64,000 nt of DNA from Clostridia bacterium (GTDB lineage: Bacteria; Bacillota; Clostridia; Oscillospirales; Acutalibacteraceae): the NCBI GenBank assembly GCA_017507805.1, contig JAFWAC010000034.1, forward strand, positions 62,001 to 126,000, given 5' to 3'. Positions 26,896 to 35,902 of this stretch are shown piece by piece. The number at the start of each line of letters is the position of its first letter. The stretch's first letter is position 1. The notes under the pieces were generated by a model, which searched no databases, was not told where the DNA came from, and was given only the letters and a program-made list of their open reading frames with translations. The position numbers and the translations under genes are program-made.

Positions 26896-27796
26896 AACCG
26901 TTCTCCTTTAAGTATTTCTTGGTGGCTTCAAAATCGGGAACACTTTCTCTGGCACCCACACCTGTGCATTTAAGCGCCGAAACCGCGCTTGAAAAATGAC
27001 AGCATTTGGGATAACCGTATCCCTTTACAACTGCCGCCGCAAATGCGCCGTGGAAAACATCACCGGAGCCGTTGGAGTCAACAACAACAGCAGGATATAT
27101 AGGATAATCAATTGTTTCCTTACCGTCATATATTATACCGCCCCGCTTACCCTGAGTGATAACCACAACTTCGGGGCTGTATGTTTGATAAAGCTTAACA
27201 GCCGCTTCCTCAGCAGTCTTACAGCCTGTGTGTCCCAAGGAAAACTCCTCTGACGGTATCATAATATCGGTAAAAGCAAGCAGTCTTTCAACACCCTCAT
27301 AAAGACCGCCGCAATCATAAAGCACCTTCACTCCGTTTTCACGGGCAATTTTTGCCCCCTCTATGGCGGCATCCATTTCGTTACCGTCCACCATCAGTAT
27401 TTGCGCCTCTTTAATTGCCTGCTTCTGAGCATCGTTTAAGACTAACGGCGGCAAATCGCCCTTATCAAAAACGCAGGTGCGTGTTGCGGTGTCGGCACAA
27501 AGCCAAAGTACAGAGGCAAAAGAACGGTAGCCCGATTTTACATCAATAAGCTCTGTTTTAACACCGTATTTTTCAAAATCCGCCTTTAAAAACCTACCGC
27601 CGTTATCATCGGACAAAACACCGATATAAGCGGTTTCCTCACCCAGCTTACTTGCCGCCACAAGACCCGTGGCAACAGGGCCGCCGCCGGCTGTTTTGCT
27701 GGCGTTAGCCCTCATTTTAGTATCCTCTGTCGGGTAGGTAGGGATGTTATAAAGGGTATCGAAAACATTAGCTCCTATTCCTACTATTTTAGCCAT
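26885..27796 (-). CDS. PfkB-family carbohydrate kinase
   Basis: 303 residues. Ribokinase fold with the N-terminal di-glycine block (KTAGGGPVATGLVAASKLG), IGVLSDDNGG, and the C-terminal signature DSNGSGDVFHGAFA containing the catalytic Asp and anion hole. The end VSALKCTGVGARESVPDF resembles the sulfofructose kinase/YihV and fructokinase-like branch. In context it could phosphorylate the ketose made by the isomerases so that the class II aldolase can cleave it, as IolC does. The ATG at 27796 follows GGAGAAATGTATT; an upstream TTG is an alternative. Overlaps the IolB-like gene by 11 bp. Confidence 0.88.
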   Translation of the reverse strand: MAKIVGIGANVFDTLYNIPTYPTEDTKMRANASKTAGGGPVATGLVAASKLGEETAYIGVLSDDNGGRFLKADFEKYGVKTELIDVKSGYRSFASVLWLCADTATRTCVFDKGDLPPLVLNDAQKQAIKEAQILMVDGNEMDAAIEGAKIARENGVKVLYDCGGLYEGVERLLAFTDIMIPSEEFSLGHTGCKTAEEAAVKLYQTYSPEVVVITQGKRGGIIYDGKETIDYPIYPAVVVDSNGSGDVFHGAFAAAVVKGYGYPKCCHFSSAVSALKCTGVGARESVPDFEATKKYLKENGYEL

Positions 27797-27814
27797 AATA
27801 CATTTCTCCAAAAA

Positions 27815-28654
27815 TTATGCTTTGTTATCTGCACCTACAAGCTTAATTCTTGAAATGCAGAATTCTTTAACAGCCTCGATAGGCTTTTTCATAAAATTAT
27901 CGATAGCAATTGCTCTATCGGGTTTTTGGAGCTCCTCAAGACAACAATCAAGAAAAGCATAGCAAATATCGGTAGCAAAATTCATCTTGCGGATACCCGC
28001 TTTAACTGCCTTTTTAATTTCCTCATCAGGAACACCCGAACCGCCATGTAATACAAGCGCTGTATTATTTGTAGCCTCGCGGATTGCCTTTATACGCTCA
28101 ATATCAAGCTTGGGAGGCTTGGAATATTTGCCGTGTGCAGTGCCGACAGCTACTGCAAGGCAAGCAACTCCCGTTTCCTCCACAAACCTTTTCGCATCCT
28201 CAGGTGTTGTGAATTCATCCATATCCTTATCAGCAGTTGTACCAACATGACCTAACTCACCCTCTACCTGAACATCAACAAATTTACAGGTTTCGACAAC
28301 CCTTTTTGTTAAAGCAATGTTTTCCTCAAAGGGAAGGGTTGACCCGTCAAGCATAATACCTGTGGCACCGTAACGCAGGGAGCGTGTTGTTTCAAGCTCT
28401 GAGGGACCGTGATCAAGATGGAAGCAAACAGGAACAGAAGCTCTTTTTGCTGCGGCAAGGATAACAGGTGATAAATAATATCCTGCTTCCTCCTTCATAA
28501 GACGCGGATAAACCTGCATAATAATAGGAGCTTTTGTTTCCTCTGCTGCCTTTATTACACCCATTGCGCTTTCCATATTATAAACATTGAATGCCGGTAT
28601 GCAAAAACCGCCCTTTTCTGCCAAATCAAGCACATATTTTAAGTTGACTAACAT
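27815..28654 (-). CDS. Class II fructose/tagatose-bisphosphate aldolase family (GatY/IolJ-like)
   Basis: 279 residues, the usual length. Zinc-dependent aldolase that splits a ketose phosphate to DHAP plus an aldehyde. Motifs in order: IPAFNVYNMESAMGVI, VCFHLDHG (catalytic Asp and Zn His), VEGELGHVG (Glu), AVAVGTAHGKY (Zn His), LVLHGGSGVP (Zn His and phosphate loop) and MNFATDICYAF. Closest in style to GatY/KbaY/IolJ. A GatZ-like partner is encoded at 34621-35889, so the two may form a GatYZ-type enzyme; alternatively it serves the IolB/PfkB route. Stop and next start are 18 bp apart. Confidence 0.9.
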   Translation of the reverse strand: MLVNLKYVLDLAEKGGFCIPAFNVYNMESAMGVIKAAEETKAPIIMQVYPRLMKEEAGYYLSPVILAAAKRASVPVCFHLDHGPSELETTRSLRYGATGIMLDGSTLPFEENIALTKRVVETCKFVDVQVEGELGHVGTTADKDMDEFTTPEDAKRFVEETGVACLAVAVGTAHGKYSKPPKLDIERIKAIREATNNTALVLHGGSGVPDEEIKKAVKAGIRKMNFATDICYAFLDCCLEELQKPDRAIAIDNFMKKPIEAVKEFCISRIKLVGADNKA

Positions 28655-28656
28655 AA

Positions 28657-29742
28657 TTATTCACCTAAAATCAAATCTTCGATAGATAAAATCTCAACAT
28701 TCGCTGCCACTGCCTTGAGTGAAGCATATTCGGAAACGCTTGCAGTAACGATAGTATCAGCGCCGATGCTTGTTGCATTGAAAATTCTGCGTGAAGCTAC
28801 CTTTTTAATAATCTCAGGCATATACTGAGCCATTAAAATATTACCAGCCCATACTGTTTCAGCGCGGTTTAAAAGCATTTCACCCAAAACTGCATAGGAC
28901 ATAACAATCTCGCGGGCTTCCTCGGTTTCCTCAAGATCGCGTGACAACTGATAGGGGTCTTGGAATACGACTGCTTTGCCTGTATTCTTTGCTTCTAACC
29001 TACCGTCTCTTAAAAGACCTGCAACGAAGGATGTGTATGTAACAACGTCTGCATTAACCTCAATGCCATACTCTTTATAAAGCTGTTTAATTGCCTTGGC
29101 ATCGTTAGGGTCATAAACCACAACGGTCTTAAACTCGCCTAAAGCCTTGGCGCAAGCCTCCATCTGTGCCTTTGTTTCATTGGCGGCACCGATAAGGAAA
29201 TCAAGCTGAACACCGCTGGGGGCTTCATTTTCCAAAACCGTAAAATCAACCCCTGCCTTATCCAAAACCTTAATAGCCTTTAAAGCCTGCTTGCAAACCA
29301 TAAATTTAGCGTCAACGCCTAAGAAAAGGAGTGTATCCTTTTTATCTGCGTGGACTTTGATAGCTTCGGTAAGAGCTTCGCAGGTTTCGGTTTTGCCATA
29401 AGCATTGCCTGTTTCCAAGCAGTTGGCAACCAAGGTGTTTATATATTCAGGGAGCTTGCCCTCAAGCGCCGCCTGAAGCCTTGTTTCCTTTGTGAACATT
29501 ACGGGGTCCCAGCCCGTTACGCAATCGTGAACACAGGCACCGCAGGTGCAACACTCAAAAATATTATCCATTATTTCAGAAAGGTCAATAGCCTCACGGT
29601 TTACAAGAGAAATGCCCAAAGCTCTGGCGCGTGCTGTATTTCTCTCTTGACCTGTTGCATTACCGATAGGGCAGATGTGGTGGCACATCCAGCAAAAACG
29701 GCAGGAATCAACATGTTGTTTGCATTTTTCTGACATTATCAT
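28657..29742 (-). CDS. Iron-sulfur electron-transfer protein (GlcF/HdrD-like)
   Basis: 361 residues. Two 4Fe-4S binding motifs near the N-terminus: CRFCWMCHHICP (about 14-25) and CCTCGACVHDC (about 64-74). The rest resembles the cysteine-rich CCG region of glycolate oxidase GlcF or heterodisulfide reductase, but the expected Cys of the DPCH-type motif is replaced (QDPYQLSR), so the CCG cluster is probably lost. It lies between the FAD oxidase (22 bp upstream) and aldolase genes and should pass electrons from the oxidase to the Etf fusion. Start ATG at 29742 has AGGAGGTAAGTTATA before it. Confidence 0.85.
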   Translation of the reverse strand: MIMSEKCKQHVDSCRFCWMCHHICPIGNATGQERNTARARALGISLVNREAIDLSEIMDNIFECCTCGACVHDCVTGWDPVMFTKETRLQAALEGKLPEYINTLVANCLETGNAYGKTETCEALTEAIKVHADKKDTLLFLGVDAKFMVCKQALKAIKVLDKAGVDFTVLENEAPSGVQLDFLIGAANETKAQMEACAKALGEFKTVVVYDPNDAKAIKQLYKEYGIEVNADVVTYTSFVAGLLRDGRLEAKNTGKAVVFQDPYQLSRDLEETEEAREIVMSYAVLGEMLLNRAETVWAGNILMAQYMPEIIKKVASRRIFNATSIGADTIVTASVSEYASLKAVAANVEILSIEDLILGE

Positions 29743-29764
29743 TATAACTTACCTCCTGTCCGAA

Positions 29765-31201
29765 TTAAAGACCTAACTTAAACGGATTCATAATTCCGTT
29801 GGGGTCAAGTGTCTTTTTAAGTCCCTCAAATACCTGCATTGCAGGGCCGTACTGCTCCTTCATAAGGCGTCCGAGCTTGATGCCGACACCGTGGTGGTCA
29901 TTAACAACCGCACCGTGTGCCAAAGCAGTTCTTACACCGCAGGTCCAGATTGCCTGATGAAGCCTTAAAGCCTCTACGGGGTCCTCGGGAACATCCTTAC
30001 CTTCAACAATAAAACGGTCGTAAATCATTGCGCCCCACTCGTACCAATGTGAGAAATGCGCAATAAACTTAGCCTGCGGGAAGTTGGTCTCGATAGCCTC
30101 CTTCATTGCCCAATAGATTTCCTCAATTTTACCGTAGGGAGCAATTGTATCCATTGTGCCGAACATCTGAGGAATATCCATCATGTGACCGGGATAGAAG
30201 AAAGTGATTTTTTCCTTCCACCATTTCTCGCCGTACTCACTTCCTAAGTCCTCAGCACCGTATTTTGCAAAGGTTTCGAGCAGGATTTTCTCCTCAACCT
30301 CAACCATTTCCTTTACGCCCTCGTAAGCGATGTTCATAAATGCGCCCTTGCGCTCAACACCAACGATTTTCTTGATGAGAGAAGCGGTCTCAGCCTCGTC
30401 ATAAAGACGCATAACAGAGGGTTTGAATTTCTGCAAAAGCTCGCGCGAAGCCTGGAAAGCGCCGTGCATATCCTGGAACAAGAAGCCGCGAAAGCGTCTT
30501 TCCTCAGGCTGGTCGAAAATACGGATTTGTGCCTTTGTGATAACACCCAATGTACCCTCAGAGCCGATGAAAATCTGGTTCAAATCGGGACCTGCCGCGT
30601 GCTTTGGAGCAGAACAGGTTTCAATGATATCACCGTTAGGGAGAACAACCTCCATCTTAAGCACCATATCGTCAATCTTGCCGTACTTAGTGGAAACAAC
30701 ACCGATACCTCTGTGGGCTAAAAAGCCGCCGACAGTTGAGCAGGTAAGTGAGGAGGGATAGTGCATTGTAGCCTTGCCGACCTCGTTTGCCGCCCATTCG
30801 ATATGCTTGTAAATAGCGCCTGTGCCGCACTCTATATACATACCCTCGGTATTAACCTCATAAATCTTGTTCATTCTCTTGGTATCAAGAACGATACCGC
30901 CTGCCACGGGGATAGCGCCACCCTGTGTGCCGCCGCCTGCTCCCCAAGTGGTTACGGGAATTTTATAATAATTAGCAATCTTTAATACCTTTGATACCTC
31001 TTGTGCATTTTCGGGGCAAACCACAATGTCCGCCTCGGGCATACGGCAACCGCGGTCAGCCCACATACGGGAAAGCCAATAATAGTCAACACTGTGGGTT
31101 ACCCTGTCAATAGCTCTTGTGGAGCAGTTTTCTTTACCCACTGCATCCTCAAGCTCGGTTAAAATCATTGCAAATAAAAATTCATTCATTTGATAATTCA
31201 T
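29765..31201 (-). CDS. FAD-linked oxidase (GlcD/alkyl-DHAP-synthase-like)
   Basis: 478 residues. A PCMH-type FAD domain (about 55-235) contains VTTWGAGGGTQGGAIPVAGG and TMHYPSSLTCSTVGG with FIGSEGTLGVITKA. A C-terminal FAD-oxidase domain ends with NDHHGVGIKLG and LDPNGIMNP. The family oxidises 2-hydroxy acids such as lactate, glycolate or hydroxyglutarate; the HHGVG ending is also typical of alkyl-dihydroxyacetone-phosphate synthases. With the Fe-S protein and the Etf fusion in the same operon, a hydroxyacid dehydrogenase is the likeliest role. The hydroxyacid could be derived from the aldehyde released by the aldolase. Lies 12 bp after the isomerase gene. Confidence 0.87.
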   Translation of the reverse strand: MNYQMNEFLFAMILTELEDAVGKENCSTRAIDRVTHSVDYYWLSRMWADRGCRMPEADIVVCPENAQEVSKVLKIANYYKIPVTTWGAGGGTQGGAIPVAGGIVLDTKRMNKIYEVNTEGMYIECGTGAIYKHIEWAANEVGKATMHYPSSLTCSTVGGFLAHRGIGVVSTKYGKIDDMVLKMEVVLPNGDIIETCSAPKHAAGPDLNQIFIGSEGTLGVITKAQIRIFDQPEERRFRGFLFQDMHGAFQASRELLQKFKPSVMRLYDEAETASLIKKIVGVERKGAFMNIAYEGVKEMVEVEEKILLETFAKYGAEDLGSEYGEKWWKEKITFFYPGHMMDIPQMFGTMDTIAPYGKIEEIYWAMKEAIETNFPQAKFIAHFSHWYEWGAMIYDRFIVEGKDVPEDPVEALRLHQAIWTCGVRTALAHGAVVNDHHGVGIKLGRLMKEQYGPAMQVFEGLKKTLDPNGIMNPFKLGL

Positions 31202-31213
31202 TTCGTTTTCTCC

Positions 31214-32614
31214 TTAAATTGATTTATCTACCTTGAGATTTGGGAAATACTTGCAGAATTCGTTTATTTCCTTTCTGTAATCCCCTTTAATCTCAACAAA
31301 GTGATGGATATAAGGACCGTCAAGCAGTCTGTCCTCGATTTTCTGCAAATTCTCAAACTCGCCCCAGATATATGTACCGTGGGTTTGCGGGCCCTCTGTG
31401 GTGTTGCAGACCAAGGGCAAAATCATATAATCGCCGCTTTCCTGGTCAATGCGGGCTACGGTATATGTTCCGTCCTTAGCCCTAAGCCATGCGCGCTGAT
31501 TAACAAGGCGTGCCTTTGTTCCCTCTGCCATCTCGCTTACGGGGAATGGACCGCAATGCCACAAAAGCTCGGCATTTTTATTTTCGGGATGGCGAACGGT
31601 AAACTCACCGAATAACGGCTTACCTTTACCGAGAGTTGCACATTTAAGAAGCGCCATGGTCATAGCGCAATGCATATCGCTTTCACAGGAAATCATATAT
31701 CCCATTTCGTTAAGCAGACCGTAAAGTGCGCAGGGGGCAAGACCGTCAAACATAACGGGGGTTGCTGTCCAACACTCAGCCGAAATGACATCAAGATTAA
31801 ATTCCTCAAAAAGGTGCTTATACATAGCAACCATTGTTGCCATCGGCTTTATGTATTTAGGGGTTAAATCGTCAAGCTCATAATTCGTCAGGAAATACTG
31901 CTCATACTCGGCTATTTCATCCTTATAATCCAGCTCAGCAGTTTTCATTCGCTGTTCAATAATGGCAAAGTTAATCGGAATAATTCTCACGCCGAATTTT
32001 TCCATCAGCTCGCCCTCATTCCAGATTACCGAGTAAAACGGTGCAGGTCTTGTTCCCACCTGACCGATACGCATACCCTTGAAATTTTTAACCATACAGG
32101 CAACCCTTATAAAGCTTTCAAGTCCCTCTTTAAATTCGGGGCTTTCCACTCTACAGCAGGGCAGGTGCGAAAACGGAATATGATATCTCTGCATTTGACG
32201 GGAAACACCGAAAAGACCGCACTGCGAATCTGTCGGTCTCATACCGTCTACATAATATTCATCGTCCAAGGGTGCCCATAAAAGCACAGGCTTGCCGAGA
32301 GCCTCAGCAATATCTGCCGCCGCTTCCTCATTACCAAAGTTGCAGTTTATAATCATAACCGCATCAACCTTCTCAGTTTTAAAGCGGTCAATTACCTCTT
32401 TGGCGGAAGCATCGTCAAATACCAAATCCTCGATACCGATACCCTTGTTATCAACAAACTCAACATTCTCATTCGTGAAATTTTCCTCTATGTACTCCGT
32501 GAAGCGTTTGCCTCTCTGCTCTGCGGAATACCATGTAAGAAAGGTTCCGCGCGGACGGTCGGTTGTATTACGGCGCATAGCAACCAAACCTATTTTAACC
32601 TTATAATCAAACAC
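31214..32614 (-). CDS. FucI/AraA-superfamily sugar isomerase
   Basis: 466 residues. The layout matches the L-fucose/L-arabinose isomerase superfamily: N-terminal Rossmann-like domains (DYKVKIGLVAMRR; VDAVMIINCNFGNEE), a middle domain with FKGMRIGQVGTRPAPF, and a C-terminal domain with SAECWTATP, CESDMHCAMTMALL and LLWHCGPFP. Conserved Glu, Asp and His residues around SCESDMHC match the metal-binding positions of the family. These enzymes interconvert aldoses and ketoses with Mn. I cannot assign the substrate. It leads the operon from the promoter at 32643-32670, and a second divergent paralogue is at 35903-37354. Confidence 0.8.
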   Translation of the reverse strand: MFDYKVKIGLVAMRRNTTDRPRGTFLTWYSAEQRGKRFTEYIEENFTNENVEFVDNKGIGIEDLVFDDASAKEVIDRFKTEKVDAVMIINCNFGNEEAAADIAEALGKPVLLWAPLDDEYYVDGMRPTDSQCGLFGVSRQMQRYHIPFSHLPCCRVESPEFKEGLESFIRVACMVKNFKGMRIGQVGTRPAPFYSVIWNEGELMEKFGVRIIPINFAIIEQRMKTAELDYKDEIAEYEQYFLTNYELDDLTPKYIKPMATMVAMYKHLFEEFNLDVISAECWTATPVMFDGLAPCALYGLLNEMGYMISCESDMHCAMTMALLKCATLGKGKPLFGEFTVRHPENKNAELLWHCGPFPVSEMAEGTKARLVNQRAWLRAKDGTYTVARIDQESGDYMILPLVCNTTEGPQTHGTYIWGEFENLQKIEDRLLDGPYIHHFVEIKGDYRKEINEFCKYFPNLKVDKSI

Positions 32615-32642
32615 ACTGCACTCCTCCTTTATTTTTAAATTA

Positions 32643-32670
32643 ATTATAGCACGACCGTTTATAATGTTAA
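32643..32670 (-). promoter_or_regulatory. Promoter of isomerase-oxidase-Etf operon
   Basis: On the minus strand TTAACA (+ strand 32665-32670) and TATAAT (+ strand 32643-32648) are separated by 16 bp. Position is 28 bp before the ATG at 32614, a short leader. The region is shared with the divergent AraC gene. Confidence 0.65.
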
Positions 32671-32764
32671 ATGCAAAAAATAAATATTTTTTTGTAAAAA
32701 ACGATACACTTTTTCAGTTCGATGTGGTATTATGTATATAAACCGTGTAAAGGGGAGTTTGCAA

Positions 32765-33613
32765 ATGAATATAATTTCTTTTGAAAAATTATATAACACC
32801 GAATTTCTTATCAGTGAGGTTATGGCAAAGCCGCAGTTTTGGTCGGCGCGAGGAAATATTTACAACGCGCTTGGCAGACCGAAAATTTCGCACACACTGC
32901 TTTGGTTTAAAAATTGCAGGGCAACAATTACCGATTCTGCCGGAAAGAAATTGGAGGTAGAGCAAAATCAGCTCGCCTATATGTCAAAAGGACTTGAATA
33001 TGTCGTAAAATTTTATGATACAAATCCTGACAGAGAGGATACCGTTGTGGTGCATTTTCAGATGAGTGACAGGTACGGAAACGATATTGCCGCCGCCACA
33101 AGTCCGATTGTTTGTATTGAAAATGTCGATTCGTCTCTTGCTTTGGCACTCGATGTTCTGGTTGAGGAATATAAAAAAAATATAGTCTGCATGCCTGTAT
33201 TGCATTCAGAGCTATATAAAATCTTAGCCGCCATTTGTAAAAAACAAAAAAAGCATATCGCCAAGGACAAGTATGCCTGCATCCGAACGGGAATTGAGCT
33301 GTTAGAACAAAACAGTGACCTTTCCATCTCTGAAATCGCCGCTAAAAGCGGAGTTAGTGAATGTTATTTCAGGCGGCTGTTTCAGAAATACAGCGGTGAA
33401 AGCCCGATAAGCTTCAGACAACGCTTCCGTATTGAAAGGGCTAAGCAGTTATTACTTTCCGATGAGCAGTATACCGTCAGCGAAATTGCACAGGAGCTGG
33501 GATTTTCGGATATATATCATTTCAGTAAAACCTTCAAAAAATATTGCGGAGCTTCTCCGAGCAAATATATGCAGGGACTGTCTCAGCATATCACGGCAAA
33601 GCACAGCGACTGA
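32765..33613 (+). CDS. AraC-family transcriptional regulator
   Basis: 282 residues. A cupin-like N-terminal sensor region (SHTLLWFKNCRATITDSAG, EQNQLAYMSKGLEYVVKF) leads to a C-terminal double helix-turn-helix (about 185-275): LSISEIAAKSGVSECYFRRL, then YTVSEIAQELGFSDIYHFSK and GASPSKYMQG. The ATG at 32765 is preceded by AAAGGGGAGTTTGCAA; an upstream in-frame ATG at 32732 lacks a site. Divergent from the isomerase-led operon and most likely its activator. Ends at the bidirectional terminator before the ROK kinase gene. Confidence 0.92.
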   Translation: MNIISFEKLYNTEFLISEVMAKPQFWSARGNIYNALGRPKISHTLLWFKNCRATITDSAGKKLEVEQNQLAYMSKGLEYVVKFYDTNPDREDTVVVHFQMSDRYGNDIAAATSPIVCIENVDSSLALALDVLVEEYKKNIVCMPVLHSELYKILAAICKKQKKHIAKDKYACIRTGIELLEQNSDLSISEIAAKSGVSECYFRRLFQKYSGESPISFRQRFRIERAKQLLLSDEQYTVSEIAQELGFSDIYHFSKTFKKYCGASPSKYMQGLSQHITAKHSD

Positions 33614-33636
33614 ATTTCGGTTGCCGAAGATATTAA

Positions 33637-33679
33637 AACACCTGCCAAATTTCCGTATTATGGAAGTTTGGCAGGTGTT
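33637..33679. terminator. Bidirectional terminator between AraC and ROK kinase genes
   Basis: Thirteen perfect pairs (AACACCTGCCAAA with TTTGGCAGGTGTT) extend inward to an 18-bp stem with one G-T pair; loop GTATTA. On the plus strand a short T-rich run (AGCTTTTATT) follows. It sits between two convergent gene ends. Confidence 0.85.
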
Positions 33680-33704
33680 AAGCTTTTATTCTCGCGAATA
33701 TTAA

Positions 33705-34619
33705 TTATTTTTCATTCTGCAGAGCATATATTAAAGCGCCCAAAAGCACCTGTTCGCCCTGAAATTTTGAAATTTTTATATTAATTTTTCTCCCCTCAAC
33801 GGGCTGTGTATATTCGCTCATAGCGATTTCGAGCTTTTCGGCAAAATCGGCATAGTCCTTAGTGACACTGCCGCCCAAAACTATAACCTCGGGGTCTATA
33901 AGATGATAAACCGAGGACAATGCCAAGCCTAATTTATCAGCGGCATTATCTATTATTCCCCTGAGCTTTTCATCACCCCTTCGGGCAAGCTCAAACACTT
34001 CTTTGGTTTCTGTGGCAACGCCCCTTACAGCAGTACCGTCCTTAGCGATTGCGGTACCGGAGGAATAAAGCTCCAAGCAACCCTTTTTACCGCAGGGACA
34101 TTCTCTGCCGTCAGGCTCAACCGTTAAATGCCCTAATTCACCGGCAGAGGAGCACGCACCCGACAAAATTTTGCCGTCTGCAATTATTCCGCTGCCGATA
34201 CCTGTGCTTATCGTCACATATACCAGCGGGTCAAGCCCCTTTCCCTCTCCGATAACGCTTTCTGCCAAAGCCGCGCAGTTTGCGTCATTTTCAAGGTGAA
34301 CCGGCATTTCCAGGGCTTTTTCGAGCATTGCCTTGATGGGAACATTTCTGAAGCCCATAGTAGCGATATGCACTATCATACCCCTTTTAATATCAAGCGG
34401 TCCCGGGCAGGCAACACCTGCAAAGGCTACCTGCTCTTTAGTAATATCAAGCTTTAAGCAAAGTCCTGTGTAAGCCCCCTTAATTCGCTCCACAAGGCTT
34501 TCCGCACCGAGCTTTGGCTCGGTGGAAAAGCTGTCTTTTACAATCGGAGTACCATTGCTGTCTGCCAAGGCAATACTCGTTTTTGTTCCGCCAATATCCA
34601 ATCCTAAACAGTATTTCAT
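33705..34619 (-). CDS. ROK-family sugar kinase
   Basis: 304 residues, typical of ROK glucokinase-type enzymes. ATP phosphate loop LGLDIGGTKTSIALAD at about 5-20, catalytic END-type block VHLENDANCAALAE, the zinc-finger ECPCGKKGCLEL with three Cys after GELGHLTV, and the C-terminal EVIVLGGSVTKDY. Phosphorylates glucose, allose, fructose or a related hexose; the substrate is not readable. The stop of the GatZ-like gene ends at 34621, so spacing is one base and the genes are surely coupled. Last gene of the operon controlled by the operator at 37388-37412. Confidence 0.88.
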   Translation of the reverse strand: MKYCLGLDIGGTKTSIALADSNGTPIVKDSFSTEPKLGAESLVERIKGAYTGLCLKLDITKEQVAFAGVACPGPLDIKRGMIVHIATMGFRNVPIKAMLEKALEMPVHLENDANCAALAESVIGEGKGLDPLVYVTISTGIGSGIIADGKILSGACSSAGELGHLTVEPDGRECPCGKKGCLELYSSGTAIAKDGTAVRGVATETKEVFELARRGDEKLRGIIDNAADKLGLALSSVYHLIDPEVIVLGGSVTKDYADFAEKLEIAMSEYTQPVEGRKINIKISKFQGEQVLLGALIYALQNEK

Positions 34620-34620
34620 A

Positions 34621-35889
34621 TTACTTACCGCAAACCTTTAAAAGCTTAGAGGTAAGACCGTGCATACCGAAGCAATAAGCATAGCGGTCAATAGAGTTTT
34701 TAAGCTGATAGTTTACATAGCCTTCGCCGTCTACACCAACCTCTTTAAGGTTAGCGAGCATCTTTTCGATTTCCGCCTTAACAACAGGTGTTTCATAGGT
34801 ATAGTGACCGCAAATATCTGTGATTTGTGCGGTAAGCTCTTTATCCTCCAAAACCTGCTCTACCGTTGCGGTAGCGGTATCTCCAACCATCCACTTGCGC
34901 CAACGCTCGCTCTTAACGGCATCGCGTGCCATTTCCTCAGCAACCCTTGAGCATTTTTCGGGTGCTACAGTTCTCTGCTCAACCTTTGCAAGCTCAAGAT
35001 AAGCTCTGGTTTCAACGGTACCGAACTCGGGTGCAACATTCATAGCGGTTATGCCGAGAACGGGATGCTCAAGCAGAATTTTATCGCTTAAGTAGTCGCC
35101 GTTGTGCTCCTTAACGCCAACACCGTGTTTTGCCGCATTAGCAGAAAGTAAAGCCGCATTTTCACGGTTAAAGTTACCTACATTTTCGGTAAGACGGGTG
35201 AGTGTACCTGTCTGACCCACAACAAATTCGGGAGCCTTTATACCCTTTTCTGCCAAGCGGGCAACAAGGGTATCGATAAAGCTTGAGAATGCGTCAACAG
35301 AGGTCAAACCGCCGTTTGTTTCCTCGGTGCCTGCCTCGTAGCCGATTTCGGGCAGTCCCTTTTCCTTGCGGTATTTTTCAAGCTCGTCTATAATCTCAAC
35401 GGTTCTGTCAATTACAAGCTCAAAGGGAACGGTACCCATTGAAAATTCGGGGTCCTTTGTGGGATCGATATGTAAAAGGTCAAAGCCCGCTTCCATATCG
35501 TGCTTATAGGAACGGATGCATCTTTCCATAGCTTCATTTACAGGAAGCTGTGCCTTACGCTCCTCATCCCTCTGCCAAGGGCCGCCATGGTCACGGCAGA
35601 GATAGCAAAGACCGTCAAAACCGATTTCCTCCTCAACCGCCTTAACATCAGCAACAAAGCGATCCTGATCCCAATTTCTTACATATCCGTGACCAAATTC
35701 GTCACTGTCAACCTGATTACGGCTGGCAATCAGCATAATGGGGAAATCCTTTTCCTGCGCAAGCTCCAAGGTAGCCTTCAACAAAGGCTTGGACATAGGG
35801 CCAATTCCGAGTGTTGTAAACTTTTCGCCCTTTTCCTTAAGAATTTTTGCGGCATTCATCATTTCGGTAATTGTGATTTTATTGTTCAT
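34621..35889 (-). CDS. GatZ/KbaZ-like tagatose-bisphosphate aldolase subunit
   Basis: 422 residues, matching the length of the non-catalytic subunits of class II tagatose-1,6-bisphosphate aldolase. Family features: TTLGIGPMSKPLLKATL start, PIMLIASRNQVDSDEFG (compare ATSNQVNQ), the CRDHGGPWQ block in place of GGDHLGPN-W, and AGFDLLHIDPTKDPE. In E. coli GatZ stabilises GatY. The catalytic candidate here is the class II aldolase at 27815-28654, about 6 kb away and in another transcription unit. The divergence (CRDHGGPWQ) could also mean a distinct aldolase. Starts with AAGGAGTAATCAAAA, 13 bp after the isomerase gene. Confidence 0.75.
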   Translation of the reverse strand: MNNKITITEMMNAAKILKEKGEKFTTLGIGPMSKPLLKATLELAQEKDFPIMLIASRNQVDSDEFGHGYVRNWDQDRFVADVKAVEEEIGFDGLCYLCRDHGGPWQRDEERKAQLPVNEAMERCIRSYKHDMEAGFDLLHIDPTKDPEFSMGTVPFELVIDRTVEIIDELEKYRKEKGLPEIGYEAGTEETNGGLTSVDAFSSFIDTLVARLAEKGIKAPEFVVGQTGTLTRLTENVGNFNRENAALLSANAAKHGVGVKEHNGDYLSDKILLEHPVLGITAMNVAPEFGTVETRAYLELAKVEQRTVAPEKCSRVAEEMARDAVKSERWRKWMVGDTATATVEQVLEDKELTAQITDICGHYTYETPVVKAEIEKMLANLKEVGVDGEGYVNYQLKNSIDRYAYCFGMHGLTSKLLKVCGK

Positions 35890-35902
35890 TTTTGATTACT
35901 CC

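Noticed and set aside
26101-28654. Complete myo-inositol degradation operon
   Set aside because: Only IolB-, IolC- and IolJ-like genes are present; dehydrogenase, dehydratase and hydrolase are missing.
23072-32614. L-fucose pathway (FucI-FucK-FucA) fed by the GH29 enzyme
   Set aside because: FucI-like and FGGY proteins exist, but the aldolase is class II FBA/GatY type, not FucA, and no FucO is seen.
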